Below are positions 9,791 through 16,027 of a stretch of 16,027 nucleotides of DNA, piece after piece. A program made the position numbers and the translations under genes. The notes below the pieces were generated by a model. It had not been told where the DNA came from. It saw only the letters and a list, made by a program, of their open reading frames with translations, and did not search any database. Source of the DNA: Smittium mucronatum. Its lineage: Eukaryota; Kickxellomycota; Harpellomycetes; Harpellales; Legeriomycetaceae. Numbering within the stretch: the first letter of the stretch is position 1; the number at the start of each line of letters is the position of its first letter. The DNA lies in contig LSSL01006973.1 of the NCBI GenBank assembly GCA_001953115.1, forward strand, positions 1 to 16,027, written 5' to 3'.

Positions 9791-10198
9791 ATTAAATACA
9801 ATATTCATAGTTAATATAATTTTTAATAGACGTCCGAAAATGCTTGAAACCTCCAAAAAAAGCTATTATTTGCTAACTAAAGTAATTACGATTTTAAAGG
9901 GGGTTCTTAATATTAAAGTACGTAAGGACTAATAATAATAGTAAGAATTGTATTATAAATTATTTTTATTTCTTTTGAAACGATAAATTAATAAGTAGCT
10001 AGAGTGACTTTGAGAATTTTTTAAAAAGTTAAAAAAAATTCAAGAATCTAAATAATCGTATTTTTTGAAAAAAGTATCCGAAAAAAACGAAACTAATCAA
10101 ATAATTATTTTGGTAAATAATGTTGATTTTGATAAATATTTCTAACTTGATATTATTCAGTTCATAACAATTAAAGCATTCTATTGCGTCAAAAAAAA

Positions 10199-10230
10199 TA
10201 TTTTGAGAAAAACGCGTTATTTTGAGAAAT
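10199..10230 (+). repeat. 30-bp GATAAAAACGCG motif, copy 2 (left flank)
   Basis: TATTTTGAGAAAAACGCG followed by TTATTTTGAGAAAT, 16 bases outside the left inverted repeat. It pairs in reverse orientation with the copy at 12315-12346. It is clearly less conserved between the two sides than the inverted repeat itself, so either it is older or it escaped later homogenisation. Confidence 0.4.
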
Positions 10231-10246
10231 CTAGTTTTTAAAAAAA

Positions 10247-10609
10247 GGTTAAATATTAAACCCAAGAAATTTTTTTTTTTTCAAGCTGTTTTATTTTTTC
10301 ACAAGCCCATTTATTTTTTTCCAGGCCAATTTGGACAAATCCAAGCCAAATACATTAATTCTCACTCAAATTCCAAGCTATTTGTTTATTAAATCCAAGC
10401 TGTTTTTCTCGATGATTTTTTATAAATATTTTATTGGATGGTAAAAATCAAATTTGGTAAGTATCCTCAATTGTGATTATTTTGTATGCAATTCACGTCT
10501 ATATAGACAAAAAAAACAACAGTGCTAATTATTCCATAGTTTATAGTTATTAGTATCAATAAATTAGGCGTAAAGATATTGCAATAGATGTTTTTGAATA
10601 TGTAGAAGT
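10247..10609 (+). repeat. Left terminal inverted repeat
   Basis: This matches the reverse complement of 11936-12279. The best conserved part is about 10301-10587. The innermost 22 bases (to GTAGAAGT at 10609) agree less well. It is 19-20 bp longer than the right repeat because of one extra iteron unit near the outer end (about 10265-10284). Confidence 0.85.
10262..10400 (+). repeat. Phased CCAAGC iteron array, left end (7 copies)
   Basis: Copies of a CCAAGC-like hexamer have their second C at 10263, 10282, 10302, 10322, 10342, 10374 and 10396. Forms seen are CCCAAG, TCAAGC, ACAAGC, CCAGGC, CCAAGC, CCAAGC and CCAAGC. The outer five are about 20 bp apart, near two helical turns, so they would present on one face of DNA. 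Such subterminal arrays are usual transposase-binding sites, which is the inferred role here. Confidence 0.7.
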
Positions 10610-11935
10610 TTTTAGAATTAAACTTATAATAATGGCTTTTGGATTTAAAATTCAAACTTTAAAAACCAACTCAAAAACATAAAAACTTTAAGGTTATTAT
10701 ATAAATATATACATTAAACACATTTAAACACAGTTTTATATAAGCTTTATCTGGCCTATTTGATATAATTAAAGCTTAAATTGTTCAATATGAGAATAAA
10801 AATCTTCATCATTAGATTCTATAATATGAAATAAAATTAACCAGATATTTAACTATAATATTTTGAACAATTTTATCTTGGTAATGAGATGATGATACTG
10901 ATTTTAAATCCGATATGTATTTAGTTTTTTGGTTGAATATTACCCTTTAATGAAGACCCTCCTGTTTTTTTTTTCATATTAAACACCTTTTTAACTTTAG
11001 ATCAAAGTTAAAATTGAGAGAATGCTGTAACATTTAGATCATACAACAATATTTATTTTTTGAAGAGTTATAAAAAAAACGTAATATTAAAAATGTGTAA
11101 GTGTTGGAGTTATGATATAAATTTTAGAGCGGAACTTAACTAAAACATGGGTTTATCAAATCGCGTATAGAATAGCTCCACAGTTTGAATACACTTTGTA
11201 GCCACATTTTCGTTGAGTAAAGAAAATTTAAAAAAAAATCGTATATCAAATGCTAAAATACTTTAAAAATTTTGTTAATTCGTGGATTAAGAGTTATATT
11301 AGATTATTATGTGACAAAAAAGAGAACCATACAATTAAACATAGAACTTTGAAAAGGGGCTTTTTCACACTAAACTTATTGATCCAATTCATTCTTGTCT
11401 GCTTAATGCGTAGTCTCTTTTTAAAAGAAATTAATTAGCATGATACAAGTTATAAGTTTCAGGTATAAACTACTATTAATTTTCCAGCCTGAAATAGGCG
11501 AATTCGTGTCAACATTTTCTTGCACTTTTACTTAATTGACAGCCAAATAAAAATTTTAGGTGGGCATAGAGATTTTTTTTTGAAATTTATTCTTATTCAA
11601 TTTAAACCTCCGGTAAAAAACAGGAAATGAGATGCATAGTGACAAGTAATCACCAAGAATATATAATCAATTCTAGTTACTATAATATTACAGTTGATTT
11701 TATTTAGAATAGCTTTATACTATATATAAGGTTTTCACTGTTTAAATATTGTTTGACTATTGTATGATCTCAAATCCCAAATCTCAAATTCTAAATAATA
11801 TTTCCGAGTGTCTTGACATTATTAGCAACATTATAGAAAATATAATCTTTATATAGAGATACATTAAGACTAAAACCAATTTTCTAAATAATTGGTTTTA
11901 TTATATAAACTTTTTTTGGACTAGATATTATTCAA
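10610..11935. other. Interior of the foldback element, no gene recognised
   Basis: About 1.3 kb of A+T-rich DNA. The longest frame (62 codons, 11250-11438, plus) is basic and hydrophobic with no family likeness and no coding bias. Two internal inverted repeats are visible: AAATTGTTCAATAT at 10778-10791 against AATATTTTGAACAATTTT at 10857-10874, and the perfect 11-bp hairpin at 11871-11900. There are no DDE-like or zinc-finger motifs. Confidence 0.55.
11871..11900. repeat. Perfect 11-bp stem hairpin inside the element
   Basis: TAAAACCAATT and AATTGGTTTTA form an exact 11-bp stem around the loop TTCTAAAT. It lies 36 bases inside the right inverted repeat and has no counterpart at the same place on the left. 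The role is unknown; it may be the scar of a smaller palindromic insertion. Confidence 0.6.
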
Positions 11936-12279
11936 TACTTCTATATACTCAAAAAAAACTATTACAATATCTTTACGCCTAATTTATTGATACTAGTAAC
12001 TCAAAACTATGGCATAATTAGCACTGTTGTTTTTTTGTCCATATAGACGTGAATTGCATACAAAATAATCCCAATTGAGGATACTTACCAAATTTGATTT
12101 TTACCATCCAATAAAATATTTATAAAAAATCATCGAGAAAAACAGCTTGGATTTAATAATTAAATAGCTTGGAATTTGAGTGAGAATTAATGTATTTGGC
12201 TTGGATTTGTCCAAATTGGCCTGGAAAAAAATAAATGGGCTTGTGAAAAAATAAAATGGCTTGGGTTTAATATTTAACC
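11936..12279 (-). repeat. Right terminal inverted repeat
   Basis: Reverse complement of the left repeat. It is about 19 bp shorter because it has six iterons instead of seven. Differences from the left are a handful of substitutions and one base less in an A run near 12030. The outermost bases read, inward on the minus strand, GGTTAAATATTAAACCCAAG. Confidence 0.85.
12145..12265 (-). repeat. Phased CCAAGC iteron array, right end (6 copies)
   Basis: Read on the plus strand as GCTTGG-like hexamers with the C at 12146, 12168, 12200, 12220, 12240 and 12260. The spacings are 22, 32, 20, 20 and 20 bp, an exact mirror of six of the left-hand copies. Conservation of both hexamers and spacing on each side supports a binding-site function; absence of the seventh copy is the main difference between the two ends. 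Confidence 0.7.
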
Positions 12280-12289
12280 TTTAATAAAA

Positions 12290-12763
12290 TACATAAAAGT
12301 TGAAAAAAGCTTTATTTATCAATAAAACGCGTTTTTCATAAAAAAAAAATTGGTACTTCAGTAAAGTCATATTTTATCGTTTTATCCAATGATTACTTAA
12401 TTCTCCATAGTTTTTGAAAAGTAATGTATTTAATGATTATAGTGCTTTTATTTGATAAAAAAGCTAAGGATGTAATTAAATTCAGATATTGCACTGGGCG
12501 CCTAATTAGTTAAGAAAAAAAAAAAAAAAGTCGGATGATTTGATTAAACTCCAATTAACCCAACAATAGGCTGGTATTAAAAGATAGCATTGTTAGATAA
12601 GAATCAGAGATCTAATAGTGTATAAACCCCTTGAATATAATCAGTTTATAAATCCAATTTTTACTGTACATTTAGAACCTTTAGTGACGATTATGGGACA
12701 GAGAATAATTCAATAAATAGAAAGGAAAACACAAAGCTTTCAATATCCTTTTAGTTTTTATAA
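12290..12763. other. A+T-rich stretch between the element and the unknown gene
   Basis: It contains the reversed 30-bp motif (12315-12346) and a run of 15 A at 12515-12529 preceded by a short G+C-rich GGGCGCC spot (12497-12503). No gene is seen. The A-run could be the tail of a small retroposed sequence, but I see no RNA polymerase III boxes upstream. Confidence 0.45.
12315..12346 (-). repeat. 30-bp GATAAAAACGCG motif, copy 3 (right flank)
   Basis: On the minus strand it reads ATGAAAAACGCG followed by TTTTATTGATAAAT, and it lies 36 bases beyond the right inverted repeat. It is inverted relative to the left-flank copy, so the pair frames the foldback element. Upstream on the minus strand AAGTACCAATT resembles AAGCACCAATT next to the 9489 copy. 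Confidence 0.4.
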
Positions 12764-12868
12764 AAACATTGTTATCTTTATCTTTGTCAAAGAATTAAAA
12801 GTGTTCATTTTTTTTTTCCTTCGAGATTTGCGTATTCAAGTATTTTAGTAGGTCACTTTATTCTAAAA

Positions 12869-13375
12869 ATGAACCTTTTTTCTGGGCTTCGGTATCTAAT
12901 AAATTCTTCAAAGAAATATCCAGATGCGGTTATTTTACTCGTGGCCATATTCACTTTATCTTTCCTCGAAAAAACCATTATTCCAATACTTTCGATGGAA
13001 GAGAGGGCTGTTAAAGGGAAGTTATGCATACGAATCTTGAAAGGAAACATGAAATACCACTTGACTGAAGCGAATGCATCCGTTGGTGGGGTATTCTGCG
13101 GGTATTTTGAAATAAATTATTCTTGTGGCCTTGAAAGTAGGATGGCCTCTTTGGAAGCCGTTGAAAGAGGTTATGATGGGATGAGCGAATTAATTTATGC
13201 ATCTTGGTCTCCATTTAGTGAATATATTTCTGTCATGGCTATAGTAATTGATACCTCACACGAAAAAGTTCAAAGATCAATCAAGGAGCAAATAAAAGTA
13301 GCTGTGAGACATGATGTGTGGAATTCGGAAAAGAACTCTTTCGAGTTTACGCAGATCTCTTCCCAGGAACATTAA
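12869..13375 (+). CDS. Hypothetical protein, 168 residues
   Basis: The best intact gene candidate in the window. I chose the ATG at 12869 because it is the first in a frame that is open from the stop at 12761; the 35 codons before it include an F-rich run and no ATG. The coding stretch is visibly richer in G+C (around 40%) than its flanks and uses a balanced residue set. Seen: residues 18-40 hold a hydrophobic segment (DAVILLVAIFTLSFL) that could be a membrane helix or signal anchor. Cysteines lie at about 52, 77 and 86. A mixed, globular-looking centre (ANASVGGVFCGYFEINYSCG) is followed by ASWSPFSEYISVMAIVIDTS near residues 111-130 and a basic helix-like KVQRSIKEQIKVAVRH. The WSP-then-strand pattern recalls a beta-propeller blade, but one blade is not enough to name a family. 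A possible AATAAA signal lies 49 bases after the stop. I do not recognise the protein; an escaped fragment of a larger gene is possible. Confidence 0.6.
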   Translation: MNLFSGLRYLINSSKKYPDAVILLVAIFTLSFLEKTIIPILSMEERAVKGKLCIRILKGNMKYHLTEANASVGGVFCGYFEINYSCGLESRMASLEAVERGYDGMSELIYASWSPFSEYISVMAIVIDTSHEKVQRSIKEQIKVAVRHDVWNSEKNSFEFTQISSQEH

Positions 13376-13401
13376 AATCACGCAAAGAAAATCTTGTGCT
13401 T

Positions 13402-13429
13402 TTTCTTTTTTCCAGCACCAGGTAATAAA
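13402..13429 (+). terminator. Possible polyadenylation signal AATAAA after the unknown gene
   Basis: AATAAA lies at 13424-13429, 49 bases after the TAA stop at 13373-13375, preceded by a pyrimidine run and CCAG. AATAAA is frequent by chance in A+T-rich DNA. The run TTTTCTTTTTTCCAG just before it also resembles a 3' splice acceptor, which would be an alternative reading. Confidence 0.25.
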
Positions 13430-13951
13430 CTTAAATTTAAGGACCTAACTCTAAATCTCATGAGTCAAACAACCATTCGCCTAAAAGTATTATGGTAAGG
13501 AGTTTAAAGCTCAATTATCTGAGTTTCATATATATATTTTTAGGTTTATTAGATTTACATTTTAATTCCAATTAGTTTTATTGAATTTATTGCTGGTAAT
13601 GAAATAGTTGAAATTTTAATCAAGCGAAAACTTTTCGCTATCTTTTGGCTCTTTACTATTTATTTATTTCCAAAAAAAATTAGTCTGTTTTTTAATAGGT
13701 ATTTTATTACCTCTAAGGTGAAGTGTTTCTATTAGTTTGAATTGGAGATAGGTAAATTCATACTGTCAACGAATTTAGTTGTTGGAGCCTTTGAAAGGTA
13801 CAGAGAGTAGATGGATAAATGTTGTTTTTACTTGTAAAACTAGCATAAAAATAACAAAAAGACTTTTATAGATCAATTTTTGAATTTGAACAAAATAAAA
13901 AATAAATTATTTTTCGAATTTAAAAAGCAGTTGGAGCTACTCTGAGACTTC
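13430..13951. other. A+T-rich intergenic stretch
   Basis: No gene is supported. Short open pieces occur on the plus strand near 13770-13860 (for example LLEPLKGTESRWINVVF), the only part with coding-like composition, and they are too brief to assign. They may belong to the same remnant as the frame starting at 13952. Confidence 0.45.
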
Positions 13952-14137
13952 ATGCTCCTAAGAAAAGGAAATACTGGAAACAGTGAATATACTAGTGCCT
14001 ATATTTATTTGGAATCATACCAGAACCTAAAAGCTAGATTGGCCCATCAATCAATACACAGTTATCACAAAGAAAACCCCCCATTTATTTCATTAAATGC
14101 ATGGGGTTTGAATAGCCTTGAAAGTCGGGATTCGTAA
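13952..14137 (+). CDS. Small hypothetical protein or gene remnant, 61 residues
   Basis: The frame starts with an ATG and ends with TAA. Its composition is good (polar, with Y, N, S, H and E) and it is richer in G+C than its flanks: MLLRKGNTGNSEYTSAYIYL at the start, SIHSYHKENPPFISLNAWGL later. There is no signal peptide, membrane helix or known motif. The other plus-strand frame over the same bases is also partly open, so a frameshifted fragment of a longer protein is as likely as a true small gene. Confidence 0.3.
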   Translation: MLLRKGNTGNSEYTSAYIYLESYQNLKARLAHQSIHSYHKENPPFISLNAWGLNSLESRDS

Positions 14138-14139
14138 TA

Positions 14140-14550
14140 GTTTATTTTTTGATATTTTTCGGTTATGTTTACAAAATTTAATAAAAGTGCATATCAAAGA
14201 AAAAAAAAAGATAAATATCGCAAGGATCCTTTAGATATGGTATTTTTTTCTTTGTGGTATAAAAATTAAAAGTTAAACCAAAAGACGTTTAAAAAAAGGT
14301 TTAATTATCGTAATTGATAATAAATTTATCGGTCAGTTAAAATGTTGTATACCCAAAAAAATAGAAGTAAATTTTGCTAGTTTTCAATGCCTTTAAATGG
14401 TATTTCCCATAAGTGGTCTAAATAAACAAGGGGGTGTGAGTTTATGAAAAATATCGCATTATACAAAAAATAAGGGCAATCGTCTAGTGAATGTTTTTTT
14501 TTTAAAAAAAAATGCTATCAATTAAAAAAACACCCTAAATCTTCTTTTAT
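14140..14550. other. A+T-rich stretch with no supported feature
   Basis: Homopolymer-rich DNA with stops in all frames. A slightly richer patch near 14385-14440 (TGCCTTTAAATGG to GGGGGTGTGAG) does not translate to anything recognisable on either strand. Confidence 0.5.
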
Positions 14551-14552
14551 AA

Positions 14553-14639
14553 AACATCAATCTAGACCTTGAAAAAGAGCTAATGGCAGACTATCAATGT
14601 GTGTTTGGAACTGGGAAGATGTATCGATTAATTTTATGA
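14553..14639 (+). pseudogene. Possible Ty3/gypsy polyprotein scrap
   Basis: A 28-codon open piece reads LEKELMADYQCVFGTGKMYR before a TGA; in the same phase RSYPLNEGK follows about 18 codons on, after two stops. Known: the linker just before the reverse transcriptase of Ty3/gypsy retrotransposons commonly reads LL-eY-dVFgtgK followed by a short gap and a PYr-like motif. The match is short and no catalytic motif, long terminal repeat or primer-binding site is visible, so it is only suggestive. Confidence 0.28.
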
Positions 14640-15566
14640 AACCTTTAATTCTGTCATTATTCAATTTTAAGATCCTATCCGTTGAATGAAGGCAAGATTT
14701 TTTGCGTTTTTTAAAACCACCCAGTACTTAGTTTGCTATATTGGAGCTTAAATATCTTTGGCGTTATTTATAAATCGCGTCTAAAGTATTTTTGATAAAT
14801 GTTCTATTAATTATGCTTACAATTGCCAGATAAAGTTAATAAATTGTACAAAAAATATTACGTGCCTTTTTTTTTGTAGAATATCACTCTTTTTAACATA
14901 TTGCACTATAAGATAGCAATTTAAAAACGTTTTCTGTCTAGAAAATGATTATAAGGATTTAAAATTTCTATGATTTTCAAAAATTTATGTATTCCTAGTG
15001 AATTTTTTTTAGGAAATTAAAAAAATCCGAATTGGACGCTTCGTTATGATTGAATATCCCAGATGCTATTTTAAAAATGTAAAATGCACTGCCATTTGAA
15101 TCATAACTATTTGAATCTTTATATCCGAATAATTTTTTCAATTCGTAACTTATCAGGAATGAGATAATTTAAAGTAAAAAAAACCAACTATCCAATTTAA
15201 AAGCAAATCTACAATATAACTCGATAGAATTAGTTGCATCTATTGATTAGAATGATGCTATTTAAAACTAATTTACTAAAAATCTAAATTAAACCTTGCT
15301 GGACTTTTTAATGATATCTAATTTAATTACAATATAAATCACGAGTTCTTTTAATCAACTGGGATGTTCGTGGAAAGATGGATTTTAATCTTCAATGGTA
15401 ATGATTGAAATTCATTTTGAAAAATAAAAAACAAAGTATAGAATAATATATAGTAATCTAAAAAGATTTCTAGAAGGTATATAATCTATGGAAAAAAAAA
15501 TAATTGAAAAATCTGGTTTTGACACTGTAAATTAGAAATATACTGTTATGTTGTTTTTTTTAGGAA
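14640..15566. other. A+T-rich stretch with no supported gene
   Basis: No open frame of note. TAAATCGCGTCTAAAG at about 14771-14786 followed by TGATAAATG faintly resembles the 30-bp CGCG motif found around the foldback element, with a 6-7 base insertion. Otherwise nothing was seen. Confidence 0.45.
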
Positions 15567-15752
15567 ATGAAAATATGTTTAATTATCCAGGCTTCGCTTT
15601 TTATGACCTTGAAAAGTCAAACAGACGATCAAAGTAAATGTAATAAAGTCCTAAAAATGGTTATAGAGTTAACTAGGAATCGATTTTATCAACATTTTTT
15701 CAAATATTTAAAATCTGGCCAGAAACAATTCATATTTAGTTTGCAAAAATAA
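15567..15752 (+). CDS. Small hypothetical protein, 61 residues, possible signal peptide
   Basis: The frame starts with an ATG and ends with TAA. The first 17 residues (MKICLIIQASLFMTLKS) have one lysine then a hydrophobic run, compatible with a secretion signal, followed by a polar region with D, Q, K, N and R and two Cys (residues 4 and about 25). It is A+T-rich like its flanks, so chance cannot be excluded. There is no family likeness and no neighbour to inform it. Confidence 0.22.
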   Translation: MKICLIIQASLFMTLKSQTDDQSKCNKVLKMVIELTRNRFYQHFFKYLKSGQKQFIFSLQK

Positions 15753-15754
15753 AA

Positions 15755-16027
15755 AAGATGAATCTCGATAAAAGGCAACTACTTTTATTACAATTCTTTC
15801 ATTTATTATTGGGAAGAAATAATCCAATTGGTTTCAACGATGAAAACTAATAATTCTAGAGGTTTCATCAGAGTATTTTAATAAAGAATTTTTAAAAAAA
15901 GGATCTGTCTGTTTGAAATTGGCAGGATAGTTTCTGTGGTTGCAAGATTTTATTAGTGAACATGATAATAGTTACGGAAATAGTAGATGGGAATCTCGTT
16001 ATAAAAATATGATGTTTTGGGATGTAT
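15755..16027. other. Right end of window, no feature recognised
   Basis: A+T-rich DNA with somewhat more G than the deserts, for example GGCAGGATAG near 15922. No frame longer than a few dozen codons and no repeat was seen. Confidence 0.45.

Larger units (their letters stand above)
9220..10198. other. A+T-rich stretch left of the foldback element
   Basis: No gene is supported. The stretch holds a 30-bp motif copy (9489-9520) and a tandem 11-mer (9769-9790), both listed separately. The remainder is A/T-rich with stops in all frames; a 78-codon minus-strand frame at 10029-10265 is low-complexity and crosses the end of the inverted repeat, so it is not taken as a gene. Confidence 0.5.
10247..12279. 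mobile_element. Non-autonomous foldback/MULE-like DNA transposon
   Basis: A unit of about 2.03 kb is bounded by long terminal inverted repeats starting GGTTAAATATTAAACCC. Over roughly 285 aligned core bases I count about ten differences (about 96% identity), so the insertion or last homogenisation is recent compared with the decayed surroundings. The outer edges are sharp: matching stops abruptly beyond GGTT. Flanking 10-mers TTTAAAAAAA (10237-10246) and TTTAATAAAA (12280-12289) agree at 9 of 10 positions and could be a target-site duplication, but they are low-complexity. The interior (about 10610-11935) holds no transposase-like frame, so mobility would depend on an enzyme encoded elsewhere. 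Known: long inverted repeats with subterminal tandem sites are typical of foldback and Mutator-like elements. The superfamily is an inference. Confidence 0.75.

Noticed and set aside
10029..10265. Minus-strand frame of 78 codons
   Set aside because: Low-complexity I/F/N composition and it crosses the boundary of the inverted repeat.
10467..10655. Minus-strand frame of 62 codons
   Set aside because: It lies mostly inside the left inverted repeat and the equivalent frame is not kept in the right copy beyond small differences; no coding signal.
12515..12529. Run of 15 A as a possible SINE or retroposon tail
   Set aside because: No polymerase III boxes, no target duplication noticed, and A-runs of similar length are common in this window.
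12853..13214. Two minus-strand frames opposite the 168-residue gene
   Set aside because: The plus-strand frame is longer and better composed, and the minus frames overlap each other and break within it.
13396..13424. 3' splice acceptor-like TTTTCTTTTTTCCAG followed by a possible exon
   Set aside because: No matching donor site could be placed in the upstream gene and no coding continuation follows the acceptor.
1..16027. CRISPR array, tRNA, rRNA, bacterial operon or toxin system
   Set aside because: No regularly spaced identical direct repeats, no tRNA-like T-loop or cloverleaf, no rRNA signature and no clustered bacterial-type genes were seen; the only regular array is the transposon iteron set.

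Overview
The window looks like a gene-poor, very A+T-rich eukaryotic chromosome segment. By eye only about a quarter of bases are G or C, homopolymer runs are everywhere, and there is no bacterial-style operon packing. The best taxonomic clue is a decayed LINE (non-LTR retrotransposon) at about 6910-8304. Its conserved blocks (YGGE-FGMSEAR, EELGIK, KWPTSKTW, a C-terminal CCHC-type zinc knuckle) resemble LINE families of expanded microsporidian genomes such as Hamiltosporidium, Edhazardia and Nosema. The assignment is from memory of those families and is an inference.

Layout. Positions 1-600 hold a minus-strand reading frame with a weak likeness to a chromo-barrel (MRG15/Eaf3-type) domain. About 600-3870 is an A+T desert with no gene I can support. 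About 3880-5115 is a patch of eroded mobile-element or gene fragments, including a possible second LINE reverse-transcriptase scrap (4551-4748), a minus-strand 44-codon scrap and a diverged direct repeat. About 5120-6320 is again desert. From 6324 to 9216 lies a composite of relics: a minus-strand frame (6324-6779), the plus-strand LINE (about 6910-8304), a second minus-strand frame (8343-8852) and a plus-strand scrap (8857-9216). The two minus-strand pieces flank the LINE, so it may have landed in an older element.

Positions 10247-12279 form the most striking structure: a roughly 2-kb non-autonomous foldback or MULE-like DNA transposon. Its long terminal inverted repeats are about 96% identical over their well-matched core and carry phased CCAAGC iterons spaced 20, 20, 20, 32 and 22 bp. 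The left end has one extra iteron. The interior encodes nothing recognisable.

The best candidate host gene is an unidentified 168-codon frame at 12869-13375, which is visibly richer in G+C than its surroundings and has a possible AATAAA signal about 50 bases downstream. After it come a 61-codon frame (13952-14137), a short scrap with a Ty3/gypsy-like pattern (14553-14639) and a 61-codon frame with a hydrophobic start (15567-15752). The rest is A+T-rich sequence without supported features. No tRNA, rRNA or CRISPR array was seen.

Overall this reads as a transposon graveyard with one recent foldback insertion and one unknown gene, not as a set of genes working together.
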